Source: Cyclina sinensis (taxonomy: Eukaryota; Mollusca; Bivalvia; Venerida; Veneridae). Taken from it: DNA of 64,000 nt. Both the position numbers and the translations under genes were made by a program. The notes under the pieces are model-generated. The model did not search any database and was not told where the DNA came from. It saw only the letters and a list, made by a program, of their open reading frames with translations. Of this stretch, positions 41,501 through 47,130 are shown in pieces. How positions within the stretch are numbered: the stretch's first letter is position 1; every line of letters begins with the position of its first letter. The stretch covers positions 27,628,550-27,692,549 of the forward strand of contig JAAONU010000001.1 in the NCBI GenBank assembly GCA_012932295.1, written 5' to 3'.

Positions 41501-44500
41501 TGAGCCTCGATACATCAATTCTTACCTGTGAAAAAGTTCGCGGAACCATTTAGCGGACGTCCGCCGCGATATTTGGTGACCACGTCCGCGGCGGTCGTCC
41601 TCGAAATGCGGCGGATTTGGTCGTGTTTTAAGGAATGGGTAGTCCGTGACCACCTCGGGGAAAAGGAGAGTTCCTCCTGGCACGTACTGTATAACGTGCC
41701 GGCGATATGCAAAACAAGGGTTGGTACTGATTGCTCCTGTGAAGTTTTGTCGAAATCCTACCAGCAGTTTGACCTGTGAAAGCCGGACAAGGTTTTTCTA
41801 TTTCTAGCTCTGGCAGCCATTTTGTGCAGTGAAGTAGAACGTGCCAGCGATATGCAAAACAAGGGTTGGTACTGATCACTCCAGTAAAGTTTTGTTGAAA
41901 TCCCGCCTGTGAAAGCCAGACAAGATTTTTCTACTTTTAGCTCTGGTGGCCATTTTGTGCAGCAAAGCAGAATGTGCCAGTGATATGCACAACAAGGGTT
42001 GGTACTGATCAATCCTGTGAAGTTTCGTCGAAATCCCGCCAGCAGTTTGACCTATGGAAGCCGGACAAGATTATTCTATTTCTAGCTCTGGCGGCCATTT
42101 TGTGAAGCGAAGCATAAAGTGCCGGCGATATGCAAAACAAGGGTTGGTACTGATCGCTCCTGTGAGGTTTCGTCGAAATCCCACCAGCAGTTTGACCTGT
42201 GAAAGCCGGACATGCGGACGGACAGACAGACGGACGTCCAGTCGAAACTGGATAGGGAGCCTTTTCTTTTCTTTAATAGAGGGCCATTGGCCCCTTATTC
42301 TGTTGTTACAAAATAAACTCTATTGTTCTCTTTTGTTATGTTTACAGTTAGATGGCCCCCTATTTATTTTCGGTAGTGAGGAGAGACAGACAAACGGACA
42401 GATGGACAGAAGGACGGCAAATGCAAAACAGATATTAAAAACACAAATGTGTATAAGTTAGTCAAAATAATTTAGTGACATCTTGAGAATATGACTTTTG
42501 TTAAGGGAGAGTAGGTTATCAATCATTTTCTCAAACATTGTGAAATGGAAAAATTGGGACCAATAACATCTTCCTGTTTTGTGTGTGCCTGAAGTATGTA
42601 AAGTATACTTTTCGGTGTAAAGTATACGCAAAAAGAAGTAAAGAATTATAAACGCATAGTAAAGTATCATGAACTTGGTGTAAAGTATAATATAAGATGG
42701 CGAAGTACAGATTAAAGTTTCATTTCATTAGGTTATATGCATTTTACTTTAAAACACTACAGACATAATTCAGTGCAATCTTTCTTGCAGGAACCACATG
42801 GACATTTCTTCTTACGTGACTTTCTTCGAACCATTATGTAATTGCACAACACACAAACGCTTCAACACTTGGTTTTAACTGATGTATTTAAAATATCTAA
42901 AAACTGAACACACTCCAACATTACATTTGTGAACAGATAATATTGCACTCAAATAACAGATAATATACCAGTACTCAATAATCCACAATGTTACACATCA
43001 AATAACTCAATGTTGTACAATATAGAATTTTGCATTAAAGCTACGAAGTATACAATTAAGGACATTATCCTTTGAATTTAAAGCAGAGATTTGAACATGA
43101 ATTTACACTGATTGGTCATTCCCAAATTGCAAATGTTACCAATAATATTTTGGTTTCATTGTCAGTTGTGCAGTAACTGTTGTGGTCTGATAATCCTTTT
43201 GTCCTTTAACAAAATATCAGATAATCATCAACGCCAATTAACTAGATGGTGATTGCACTCAAACAACAGATAATATACTCAATAATCTACAATGTTACAC
43301 ATCATAATAATAATAACATGATTAACAACTGCCCACTGTCAAAAAAGTACAGTAAATTTGATAAGAGGTGAAAAAAAAGAAGACATTTTTATGTAATATA
43401 TTTTAAATTGTATTATATTTTTGATACAATTATTTAAGTTTTTATGATTATATATTCAGTAGAATTAATCACTGTTGATTGCAATAATTCTGATATGCCA
43501 TTTAACATTGTGATACTCATTATAGTATTTTAATAACTTCTAGTTAAAGGATGTTTTCATGTTTCATATATTATACTTCCTGAAAAATTAATGTAGCAAT
43601 AGGGATATGATAGTTTCCTGTCCAATCAATGCTAACTGAGTCATTTATAACTTTACGCCGAATTCTAACTAGACAGTAACACCAGGGTTGGCAAAATGCC
43701 GGCAAATACTGTATGAGTATTTTCCATGCCGGCGGTATTTACCGGTTTTTACCGGCAAATACTGGTCGATTGAATTGACCAGTCTGGAATATATACAATA
43801 TTCCCTATTATCTCCATTCATATGGATAATTTCAAGTTTACCCATCAATTGCCATTTTATTTATACTTAAGTTTTACACTTTTATCACTTTATTCATAAT
43901 AAATAAATATTTAAGTACTGAAAAAAATGGTCAGTTGAATTTGCCATCCATGGAATTTATACAATACAATATATATCCCCTATAGTCAGCATGTGGACAA
44001 CTTCAAAATGTAATTATAAATAATAACCAAGTCATCATTTAATCTTGTCTTGGTCTACAATGGCAAAAAAGTTCCAGACTGGATCCTTTGGCTTCATAGT
44101 GAATAGTAGCTTGGTAATAGTGTGGAGTGCAGTTATAGAAATGATGATGACAAGAGAATTTCTGTCTGTTAAAAATGTAACTCAAGATGGAAGCCATACA
44201 GATGACACTGTAGCTCGGTGTACTGACATAATCCCCTTCGGACAAAATCCCCTTCGCATACCCGGACAAAATCCCCTCCATGGGTGGACATAATCCCCTT
44301 CATGTTTTTGCAAGGCTGGACAAAATCCCCTTACCTACCCGGACAAAATCCCCTTGTTTCAAAGGTTTCTTGATAGCTTGATAAGACATATTTTTTTTAT
44401 TTGTTCAGATCAATTATCAACCAAATTATCATTAAAAACAATTTAATTAGTTTAGAAGTGTTCATTATAATTGTGGTAAATTATCAACTGCATAACAAAT

Positions 44501-46447
44501 ATATAATGCATAATGCAGTATGTCGCTCTCATACCCACTTTATAAACAGAAAATTTATCCGAGGGGGATTTTGTCCTAGGTAGCAATTTTATTGAGGGGA
44601 TTTTGTCCACTTCAAAATTTCACACATGAAGGGGATTATGTCCACCCATGGAGGGGATTATGTCCAGATATACAAAAATACATGAAGGGGATTTTGTCCG
44701 AAGGGGATTTTGTCTGACATTCCATGTCATACCAATATACAACCACTTGCTTGCACCTAGACAAATTGTCTAGATAATTTATGACACTTTATTGTTGTCT
44801 TTGTTGCCCCTAGCTATTACAGCCCCATGTTTGAAACCTGTTGTTTTAATTATCTAGACAATATGGCTTCGCTTGTTAAATGTCAATAGCCAGGTGCACA
44901 GGTGAATTTGCATTAATTTCTCACCTGCTGTATTTTAGGTTCTAAGTAAAAAAAAGACAGTTATTTAAAAATTATTTTTACCATATGTGCTTATAATGAT
45001 CACCTGATATGATATTCAAATAAAATGTCTGAGTAATTGAATTATTATTATGATTATACATTAATAACTGTCAACTTAATTGAGATTTCTGTAGTATTTT
45101 AAGGCAAAACACCTCATCTTTGTAGTATTTGCCAGTATTTGCCACTTTGGGGAGTATTTTCCAGGCCGGTAAATACCGGTAAATACCGGGGGTGGTATTT
45201 ACCGCCCAACCCTGAGTAACACTCTACGCTGAGTTCATAATACTTTGTGCCTCAATGCATCGTCGGTGACCCTCGGTACATATTCCGCAAAACTACATTA
45301 TGTACCGTGGGATAATTGACTGCTGATTTTTTTTTTCATGAATATTTATTAGCAAAGGGATGTAACTCTTCGTCGAATGAGATGCCGCATTACAAATAGA
45401 CACTCTTCAGTGTGGAGCGAAGGCATAATGACAAGTTACTTAAAATAGACGTATTTCCCAGGATTTAAACATAGGCGCGGAAGGCAAATTGTAACAAGTA
45501 ATTTCATTGGCTGAGATTCCGCAAGGGAAATCTTATGGAAACCAATGAAAGTTGGTTTTGAATTATTCATGAGTACGAAATTTTACCAGCCAATTGTCCC
45601 ACGGTAGATAAATAGAGTGAAACGGAATGGATCGAAAGTGGGTTTCCGACGATGGCCTCAATGATAATACTTTATGCCACTTCGCGCCAAAAAGTATCCT
45701 TTACATACTCCACTCTGTTTGAACTGAAATGTCTTAGGAGCTGAAATGGTTTGCCATGGTTTGCAGCCTGTCCATACCACTATGCAAAGAAGTGTGTAGG
45801 CTATACAAATGTCAGCAAATTATTTTCACATCTATCCAAAATACCAAAGATACTTTTATATCAGTCAATTTAGAGCAACAATTAGTAAGTGGGATAAGAT
45901 ATAGGGCATATGGCTATTACTTATCTTCTTCTACATCCTTGCAAAAACTGTGGGTCTAGTGGGAGGCTTGTTTGGAATTTGAGATGAGACGATAACCATG
46001 AGATGTGTCATCAATAACTAGCTTTGTGGAATTCACACCACCATTTTGGTCCTAGCCATTGTCAATTTGATTTTGTCTAAATTAAATCCAATATCTTTGG
46101 GCCTTGGAATATTTCAACTAGATTCCAGTTTGCCTTTAGTCATTGTCCGAACATTATTACAGTTGACAGATTACAACATGAACAGTTTGGCAAATACTTT
46201 AAGCATATTGATTGAAAAGAGTATCTTCAATAATTGTATTAAAATTCTTTCACTCTGAAATAATAAAAAAGATTTTTAATAAAATATGTGAGGCAAAATA
46301 TTGTTTGGTTTGTATGATGTGATGCTGCCGTAAGAAGCACTACTGTACGCAGGCCAAGCCCTTAATTTTCAGTCACGCACCTTTGTTAGCTTTTGCACTG
46401 TAACCATCTGTTGCTCGACCTCCAAATACTGTCTTGGCAAGTTCCAT
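8437..46447 (-). CDS. SGSM3: SGSM3 (RUTBC3), TBC-SH3-RUN RabGAP, 20 coding exons
   Basis: Small G protein signalling modulator 3. In vertebrates this cytosolic protein is a GTPase-activating protein for Rab5-type GTPases, binds Rab/Rap through its RUN domain, and partners merlin and connexin-43. Joined exons: 46381-46447, 37255-37433, 36422-36488, 35688-35818, 32923-33117, 31427-31561, 27942-28058, 26373-26451, 25707-25852, 22712-22807, 22055-22186, 21001-21189, 20438-20593, 18989-19152, 16933-17026, 16386-16456, 12855-12903, 11995-12080, 10912-11034, 8437-8569. They sum to 2409 nt, 803 codons, with all phases compatible and GT/AG at every junction. Domains: acidic/serine-rich N-terminus (1-100), TBC about 166-360 with arginine finger IEKDLLR (R217) and glutamine finger GYCQG (Q254), coiled/basic linker, SH3 about 540-599, RUN about 610-775. 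The protein aligns along its length with vertebrate SGSM3. The ATG at 46447 is the least certain part. Introns are full of transposons; none interrupts a coding exon. Confidence 0.93.
8598..9855. mobile_element. Pearl/HINE-like element in SGSM3 intron 19
   Basis: Left AACAAGAGGGCTATGATGGC with CACTCACCT inside; right end TCAGGTGAGCTAA at 9843-9855. The core is about six diverged units of 165-170 bp related to the 165-bp array (AATTTGAACAAACTTG, GACAAGAAGATTTT). Non-coding. It begins about 30 bp upstream, in transcription direction, of the exon 20 acceptor. Confidence 0.75.
10102..10597. mobile_element. Short pearl/HINE-like element
   Basis: AACAAAAGGGCCCTGATGGC at the left and TCAGGTGAGCTAA at 10585-10597 on the right, with a single degenerate core between them. 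A second terminus-like TCAGGTAAGCTAA lies shortly after, near 10640. Non-coding. Confidence 0.65.
10912..11034 (-). CDS. SGSM3: SGSM3 coding exon 19 (RUN)
   Basis: Residues 718-758 plus two bases: [20 protein letters not shown], then [20 protein letters not shown]. The end of the RUN domain, with the conserved [11 protein letters not shown] block. Confidence 0.96.
11240..11890. repeat. AGGTCA-rich element ending in a GGGAGCATA hairpin
   Basis: Units with TCAAGGTCATTCAGGGGTCA and ATCCATTTACTAATAAGGAA, spaced about 140-150 bp, ending in ATGCCCTCCTTCGGGAGCAT at about 11865-11884 after a GACAGATGGATGGACAG tract. A related copy lies at 61075-61290. It fills much of intron 18 of SGSM3. Confidence 0.65.
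11995..12080 (-). CDS. SGSM3: SGSM3 coding exon 18 (RUN)
   Basis: Residues 690-717 plus two bases: [20 protein letters not shown] then RSLMCCGL. Nearly identical to vertebrate [20 protein letters not shown]. Confidence 0.95.
12855..12903 (-). CDS. SGSM3: SGSM3 coding exon 17 (RUN micro-exon)
   Basis: A 49-bp exon coding residues 673-689, [17 protein letters not shown]. It is identical to the vertebrate segment except for one leucine-to-isoleucine change, which makes this small exon secure. Confidence 0.95.
13125..14098. mobile_element. Fold-back element with long imperfect inverted arms
   Basis: Starts TAGTGTAGCAAA (13125-13136) and ends TTTGCTACACTA (14087-14098). The arms match imperfectly over roughly 150 bp: GTCTATGATATGC near 13170 against its inverse near 14050, and GTGGTTGGAGGCC near 13245 against its inverse near 13990. 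The spacer is AT-rich with (TG)n at about 13757 and poly-T at 13941-13957. No coding. It lies in an SGSM3 intron. Confidence 0.72.
14130..14424 (+). mobile_element. tRNA-derived SINE with 11-bp target duplication
   Basis: The head 14131-14205 is tRNA-like: GGAGCGG pairs exactly with CCGCTCC, A-box TGGTCCAGTGG, B-box GAGTTCGATCC, then T-CCA. The body contains TCTTTCGGATGAGACTTTAA and ACCGAGGTCCCATGTATCAG, which looks like the 'Meta' core shared by several invertebrate SINEs (from memory). The tail is AAATAGATAGATAG. ATACACACATA occurs at 14119-14129 and 14425-14435, a perfect target duplication, so both ends are exact. Confidence 0.92.
14590..16310. repeat. Older tandem-repeat element interrupted by a younger one
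   Basis: Units with GGGGAATAACTCAAAAATTA and ATGAAGTTTAATTTTGATAC before 15028 and after 15971. The right end carries GGACGCACGAACAGCTGGAC and a CCATCACCTTTGGCAGGGG-type terminus near 16280. The element at 15029-15971 sits inside it. Confidence 0.65.
15029..15971. mobile_element. HINE-like element with 145-bp central array
   Basis: Left AACAAGAGCACCACAAGGCA, with ATACGCCTGTCAA subterminal. Right end TTTGACGGGCGTATAAAA, an imperfect inverse, preceded by a GCCCGCCCGCC tract near 15910. The core phrase TCTCAATGAGATCTAT recurs at 15237, 15382, 15525, 15671 and 15817, spaced 143-146 bp. The host repeat reads through the insertion, so the boundaries are well supported. Confidence 0.75.
16386..16456 (-). 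CDS. SGSM3: SGSM3 coding exon 16 (RUN)
   Basis: Residues 650-672 plus two bases: [20 protein letters not shown] then KTF. Matches vertebrate [19 protein letters not shown]. Donor GTAAGA. Confidence 0.94.
16933..17026 (-). CDS. SGSM3: SGSM3 coding exon 15 (RUN)
   Basis: Residues 618-649: [20 protein letters not shown] and CHPWLFIEE. Start of the RUN domain, strongly matching vertebrate SGSM3. Confidence 0.95.
17680..18565. repeat. Two adjoining tandem-repeat elements
   Basis: 17680-18070 matches the family at the window start (GTACCTCTGGTCCAAATTTC, TCAATGTCTGCTAAGGTCAA). 18170-18565 has two units with AGTTATGGTTCTTGGGCACT and ends in CAGACAGACAAGC then a GTATACATCCCC/GGGTGTATAAAA hairpin. 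It lies within the SGSM3 intron between exons 14 and 15. Confidence 0.65.
18989..19152 (-). CDS. SGSM3: SGSM3 coding exon 14 (SH3 second half)
   Basis: Residues 564-617 plus two bases: [38 protein letters not shown]. Contains the SH3 WxGEL and GWFPxxFVE motifs, then the linker into the RUN domain. Acceptor TTTCCAG, donor GTAAGT. Confidence 0.96.
19350..20240. mobile_element. MITE-like element with 25-bp inverted ends and TA flanks
   Basis: Left CCGTATATACTCAGCCAAAA-GTCGA (19350-19374) and right 20216-20240 are inverses at 23 of 25 positions. TA flanks both sides (19348-19349 and 20241-20242). ATACGTCGAG sub-repeats occur in both halves. 891 bp, no credible transposase, so it is non-autonomous. 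TA flanks fit Tc1/mariner or other TA-targeting superfamilies; I cannot decide which. It lies in the intron between SGSM3 exons 13 and 14. Confidence 0.85.
20438..20593 (-). CDS. SGSM3: SGSM3 coding exon 13 (SH3 first half)
   Basis: Residues 512-563: [15 protein letters not shown], then [20 protein letters not shown] and FRKNDIII. This is the first half of the SH3 domain, with the ALLDFE motif and acidic RT loop. Confidence 0.96.
21001..21189 (-). CDS. SGSM3: SGSM3 coding exon 12
   Basis: Residues 449-511. Contains [20 protein letters not shown], then [18 protein letters not shown] and [12 protein letters not shown]. Among several possible AGs, the acceptor at 21190 (TGTTTAAG) was chosen because only it keeps phase 0 with exon 11. 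Confidence 0.93.
21300..21990. repeat. AGGTCA-rich tandem units, intron 11
   Basis: Units of roughly 115-130 bp containing TGACCTTGACCTTTGACCT, CTCCAGTTATTGAGCAG and AGTTTGAAGGCT. A complete triple half-site is at 21669-21687 and a DR1 at 21535-21547. Same family as 33400-34045. Confidence 0.8.
22055..22186 (-). CDS. SGSM3: SGSM3 coding exon 11
   Basis: Residues 405-448. Contains [20 protein letters not shown] then ADQG, matching vertebrate GSLTDVAVETQRRKHLAYLIADQG. Ends NLPKQ, phase 0. Confidence 0.95.
22712..22807 (-). CDS. SGSM3: SGSM3 coding exon 10
   Basis: Residues 373-404, [20 protein letters not shown] and an acidic tail. Corresponds to the vertebrate segment NSASIFNTLSDIP just after the TBC fold. 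Phase 0 at both ends. Confidence 0.93.
24130..24830. repeat. Degraded pearl-like left end joined to another repeat
   Basis: AGACAGCCATAATGGTGTTG with GCTCACCTGCA at 24140-24180 is a pearl-type left end. The right part has GACCTTTGACATACTC and finishes ACTTCATCAAAGGAGGGCAT at about 24785-24808. Both parts are heavily mutated. Confidence 0.5.
25707..25852 (-). CDS. SGSM3: SGSM3 coding exon 9 (TBC end)
   Basis: Residues 324-372: [18 protein letters not shown], then [13 protein letters not shown] and [12 protein letters not shown]. This is the conserved C-terminal part of the TBC domain. The reading frame continues into the intron for about 9 codons; the donor GTACTA was chosen because exon 10 then joins in phase. 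Confidence 0.95.
26373..26451 (-). CDS. SGSM3: SGSM3 coding exon 8 (TBC)
   Basis: Residues 298-323 plus one base: [20 protein letters not shown] then LKEHDI. Matches vertebrate TDQRVLRHLIVQYLP. The donor GTAAGT follows a one-base overhang that joins exon 9 to give GAG. Confidence 0.94.
26594..27511. mobile_element. Pearl/HINE-like element, SGSM3 intron 7
   Basis: Left AACAAGAGGGCCTTATATTA with CTCACCAGTT; right TCAGGTGAGCTAA beginning at 27499. The first half matches the window-start family, the second half the 165-bp core type (GACAAGAAGATTCG, ATTTGAACAAACCTGGTGGA), so it is a composite of two core types between one pair of ends. Confidence 0.7.
27942..28058 (-). CDS. SGSM3: SGSM3 coding exon 7 (TBC)
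   Basis: Residues 259-297, [18 protein letters not shown] followed by [19 protein letters not shown]. Nearly identical to the vertebrate TBC middle segment. Phase 0 at both ends. Confidence 0.96.
28397..31291. mobile_element. Tandem pearl/HINE-like elements with mixed cores
   Basis: A truncated left end at 28397 (AACAAAAGGGCCTTGAAGGG) is followed by a fuller element from 28598 (AACAAGAGGGCCATGGTGGC) to about 31291 (TCAGTTGAGC). The core changes from 165-bp-type units (28700-29900) to units with CCATGCATGGAGAAATTATGG and TGTGACCTTGACCTT (30200-31000), then back. It fills the intron between SGSM3 exons 6 and 7. Confidence 0.7.
31427..31561 (-). CDS. SGSM3: SGSM3 coding exon 6 (catalytic core)
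   Basis: Residues 214-258. Starts DLLRTMPSN, completing IxxDxxR across the junction with catalytic R217, and ends [10 protein letters not shown] with the glutamine finger Q254. Both dual-finger residues of an active TBC RabGAP are therefore present. Confidence 0.96.
31640..32665. repeat. Diverged AGGTCA-containing repeats
   Basis: Units with TCAACATGTCAGTTTTTCTA, AAGGTCAAGGTCATA and AAGTGTTGTGGCCAATTTTA, ending near TTTGGGAGCATAAAAA at 32647-32663, the terminus type also seen near 7550 and 11875. Non-coding, SGSM3 intron 5. Confidence 0.6.
32923..33117 (-). CDS. SGSM3: SGSM3 coding exon 5 (TBC start)
   Basis: Residues 149-213. Opens the TBC domain with [19 protein letters not shown] and ends in KQIEK, the first half of the arginine-finger motif. 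Phase 0 at both ends. Confidence 0.96.
33273..34970. mobile_element. Pearl/HINE-like element with AGGTCA units then 165-bp units
   Basis: Left AACAAGAGGGTCATGATGGT with GCTCACTGAG. The first half (33400-34045) has units of about 140 bp with perfect DR1 sites; the second half (34080-34900) has 165-bp-type units related to 5290-6970. The right end is degraded around 34940-34975 (GATGACGGATAGAAGAGAGA). Confidence 0.7.
35688..35818 (-). CDS. SGSM3: SGSM3 coding exon 4
   Basis: Residues 105-148, leading into the TBC domain. Contains [17 protein letters not shown], nearly identical to the vertebrate LEFTHNHDVGDLTWDK block. Ends in phase 0 before GTAACA. Confidence 0.95.
36422..36488 (-). CDS. SGSM3: SGSM3 coding exon 3
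   Basis: Residues 83-104 plus one base. Contains [11 protein letters not shown], which matches YYDEFGFRV of the vertebrate protein. Acceptor TTTTCAG, donor GTATTA. Confidence 0.93.
37255..37433 (-). CDS. SGSM3: SGSM3 coding exon 2
   Basis: Residues 23-82. An acidic and serine-rich stretch ([11 protein letters not shown]) is followed by the conserved block [15 protein letters not shown], which matches the N-terminal segment of vertebrate SGSM3. Acceptor TTTCTAG, donor GTAAGA; ends in phase 0. Confidence 0.92.
37954..38176. mobile_element. Possible short hAT-type MITE
   Basis: CAGTGATTTTTTTCACATTT at the left faces TTTAAAAAGTCACTG at the right. The interior is rich in TGGGGAAA and includes CCCAATTTCGGCCCC. 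Only ACAT is shared by the two flanks, so the target duplication is not established. Confidence 0.5.
38185..39130. repeat. About 150-bp units with TGTGACCTTGACCTTGAGCT
   Basis: About six units, each with GTGTGACCTTGACCTTGAGC, CACATTGCCTTGTTGAGATG and ATCCTTCAAGGGGTATAGGA. The ACCTTGACCTTGA core again gives AGGTCA half-sites. Located in the long SGSM3 intron 1. Confidence 0.75.
39652..39759. repeat. Perfect 54-bp tandem duplication
   Basis: The unit beginning AACTGGTGTTGAACATCATA is present twice in a row with 54-bp spacing (39652 and 39706) and no difference that I can see. It abuts the downstream end of the broken endonuclease. Confidence 0.9.
39785..40330 (-). pseudogene. Broken transposon endonuclease (APE/exo-endo-phosphatase type)
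   Basis: On the minus strand, [13 protein letters not shown], then [14 protein letters not shown] in another frame, then [19 protein letters not shown] and [19 protein letters not shown]. These match the QET, GDFN and PTT-IDH blocks of exo-endo-phosphatase endonucleases, in the style carried by Helitron/Helentron proteins or LINEs. At least one frameshift and stop codons (before PPQ, after LIDNI) make it a pseudogene. Intron 1 of SGSM3. Confidence 0.72.
40591..41682. mobile_element. Insertion with 24-bp inverted ends and GC-rich palindromes
   Basis: CGCCAGGAGGAACTCACATT-TTCC at 40591 and its inverse at 41659-41682 agree at 21 of 24 positions. The insert splits a unit of the 145-bp array. It contains the perfect hairpin CCGCCGCG/CGCGGCGG at about 41560-41602, in an otherwise AT-rich region, and an end of another element at 41017. 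No transposase was seen. Confidence 0.72.
41017..41100 (+). mobile_element. Isolated end of a CCGTATATACTC-type element
   Basis: TA-CCGTATATACTCGC matches the terminus of the element at 19350. It is followed by CGCTTATTAGACGC and, about 40 bp on, the inverse GCGTCTTATAAGCG, forming a subterminal hairpin. The opposite terminus is not in the window. Confidence 0.6.
43683..45214. mobile_element. Non-autonomous hAT element with perfect 8-bp target duplication
   Basis: Begins CAGGGTTGGCAAAATGCCGG and ends ACCGCCCAACCCTG. AGTAACAC flanks it exactly at 43675-43682 and 45215-45222. The 8-bp duplication and CAGGG terminus are hAT hallmarks. Subterminal regions are packed with CGGTAAATACCG-type palindromes. 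No transposase; the interior holds a nested fold-back element at 44224-44720. Intron 1 of SGSM3. Confidence 0.93.
44224..44720. mobile_element. Fold-back element built from GGACAAAATCCCCTTC repeats, nested in the hAT
   Basis: The left arm (44224-44360) has several copies of GGACAAAATCCCCTTC or GGACATAATCCCCTTC; the right arm (44555-44718) has the inverse GAAGGGGATTTTGTCC several times. The spacer of about 190 bp is AT-rich. CTGACAT lies at both outer edges and may be the target duplication. Confidence 0.8.
45237..45685. mobile_element. Imperfect inverted-repeat element beside the hAT
   Basis: The left arm AATACTTTGTGCCTCAATGC, CATCGTCGG, TACCGTGGGATAATTGACTG is matched by the inverse of the right arm (CATCGTCGG, TACCGTGGGACAATTGGCTG) ending near 45680. 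Arms are diverged and unequal. No coding. Confidence 0.6.
46381..46447 (-). CDS. SGSM3: SGSM3 coding exon 1
   Basis: Encodes residues 1-22, beginning [10 protein letters not shown], and ends one base into codon 23 before a GTGCGT donor. That single G joins the TG that opens exon 2 to make a valine codon. The start is supported by this phase match and by a following donor, not by homology, since the vertebrate N-terminus differs here. It lies 8.9 kb from exon 2. Confidence 0.62.
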
Positions 46448-46792
46448 AGTTCAGAAAAAAATCGTCAAAAAATTCATTTATGAAAATGCATTTCTTGTTT
46501 GCGTAGGCTGCGGCTGCTGATGATGACGTAGGAATCTACGATAAATAAAGAAAAACAAATTTTGTAATGATTACATCTCGATAGAAAAAGCATTAAAATG
46601 TTAGTAATTAATATTTTCTTGCTTATAGGATTTCAAACCAATCGTCTAATTTGACTATTATATAAACTGTATTAGTTTGGATCTACGAACTATTTTTTAT
46701 GGCCAGCAAACCGCCATTTAGACGGGTACGCCTAAAGTGCGAATGTGCTAGACGGAAAGGAGTTTCGTATGCGAAAAGGACTTCTTTTTTAA

Positions 46793-46901
46793 TGTAACCC
46801 GGAAAAATCCGTCTGCCCCGAGCTGGGTTTGAACTCGGCCGGGTACCTTCGATTGTTAAGCGAACACTCTACTACGTCGCTGTAAAAGCTAGCTGATAGG
46901 A
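46793..46901 (-). repeat. tRNA-like repeat, copy 1 (split by a SINE)
   Basis: On the minus strand: CCTATCAGCTAGCTTTTACA, then TAGTAGAGTGTTCGC (A-box-like) and CCGAGTTCAAACCCAGCTCG (B-box-like), ending GGGTTACA. The outer part resumes at about 47131 (GAGTAGAAG) after the SINE. Copy 2 is at 48408-48530. Confidence 0.65.
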
Positions 46902-46902
46902 T

Positions 46903-47130
46903 GGAGCGGATGTGGTCTAGTGGTAACGCGCCGGACTGGTATACCAGGGGACCCGAGTTCGATCCCCCGCTCCTCCACTAACATTACTAATAGTCTTTCG
47001 GATGAGACTTAAATGCATTCTGTATCTTGCACTACCCCAAAAACATAAATAACTAATCTCTTCATCGGGCGTCGGTCTTATGGACAACCGGTAACGACGG
47101 TAAATAAGCTCAAATAGATAGATAAATAGG
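46903..47130 (+). mobile_element. Second copy of the tRNA-derived SINE, shortened body
   Basis: Head 46903-46977 with the same GGAGCGG/CCGCTCC acceptor-like pairing, B-box GAGTTCGATCC and T-CCA. The body lacks about 60 bp present in the 14130 copy (after GAGACTTAAA). The tail is AAATAGATAGATAAATAGG. It is inserted into copy 1 of the tRNA-like repeat; the flanks share only ATAGG. Confidence 0.88.

Larger units (their letters stand above)
40360..42250. repeat. 145-bp tandem array split by an insertion
   Basis: AACAAGGGTTGGTACTGATC marks units at about 40456, 41713, 41858, 41991 and 42136 (spacing 145, 133, 145 within the right part). The units contain AGCTCTGGCGGCCATTTTGT and GAAATCCCGCCAGCAGTTTG. 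The array ends in a GGACGGACAGACAGACGGAC tract at about 42215-42235. Confidence 0.85.

Noticed and set aside
42054..42461. 135-codon plus-strand open frame
   Set aside because: It starts inside a 145-bp repeat unit and runs through the GGACGGACAGAC tract; a chance frame in a repeat.
8437..46447. SGSM1 or SGSM2 instead of SGSM3
   Set aside because: Those have the RUN domain first and lack an SH3; here the order is TBC, SH3, RUN.
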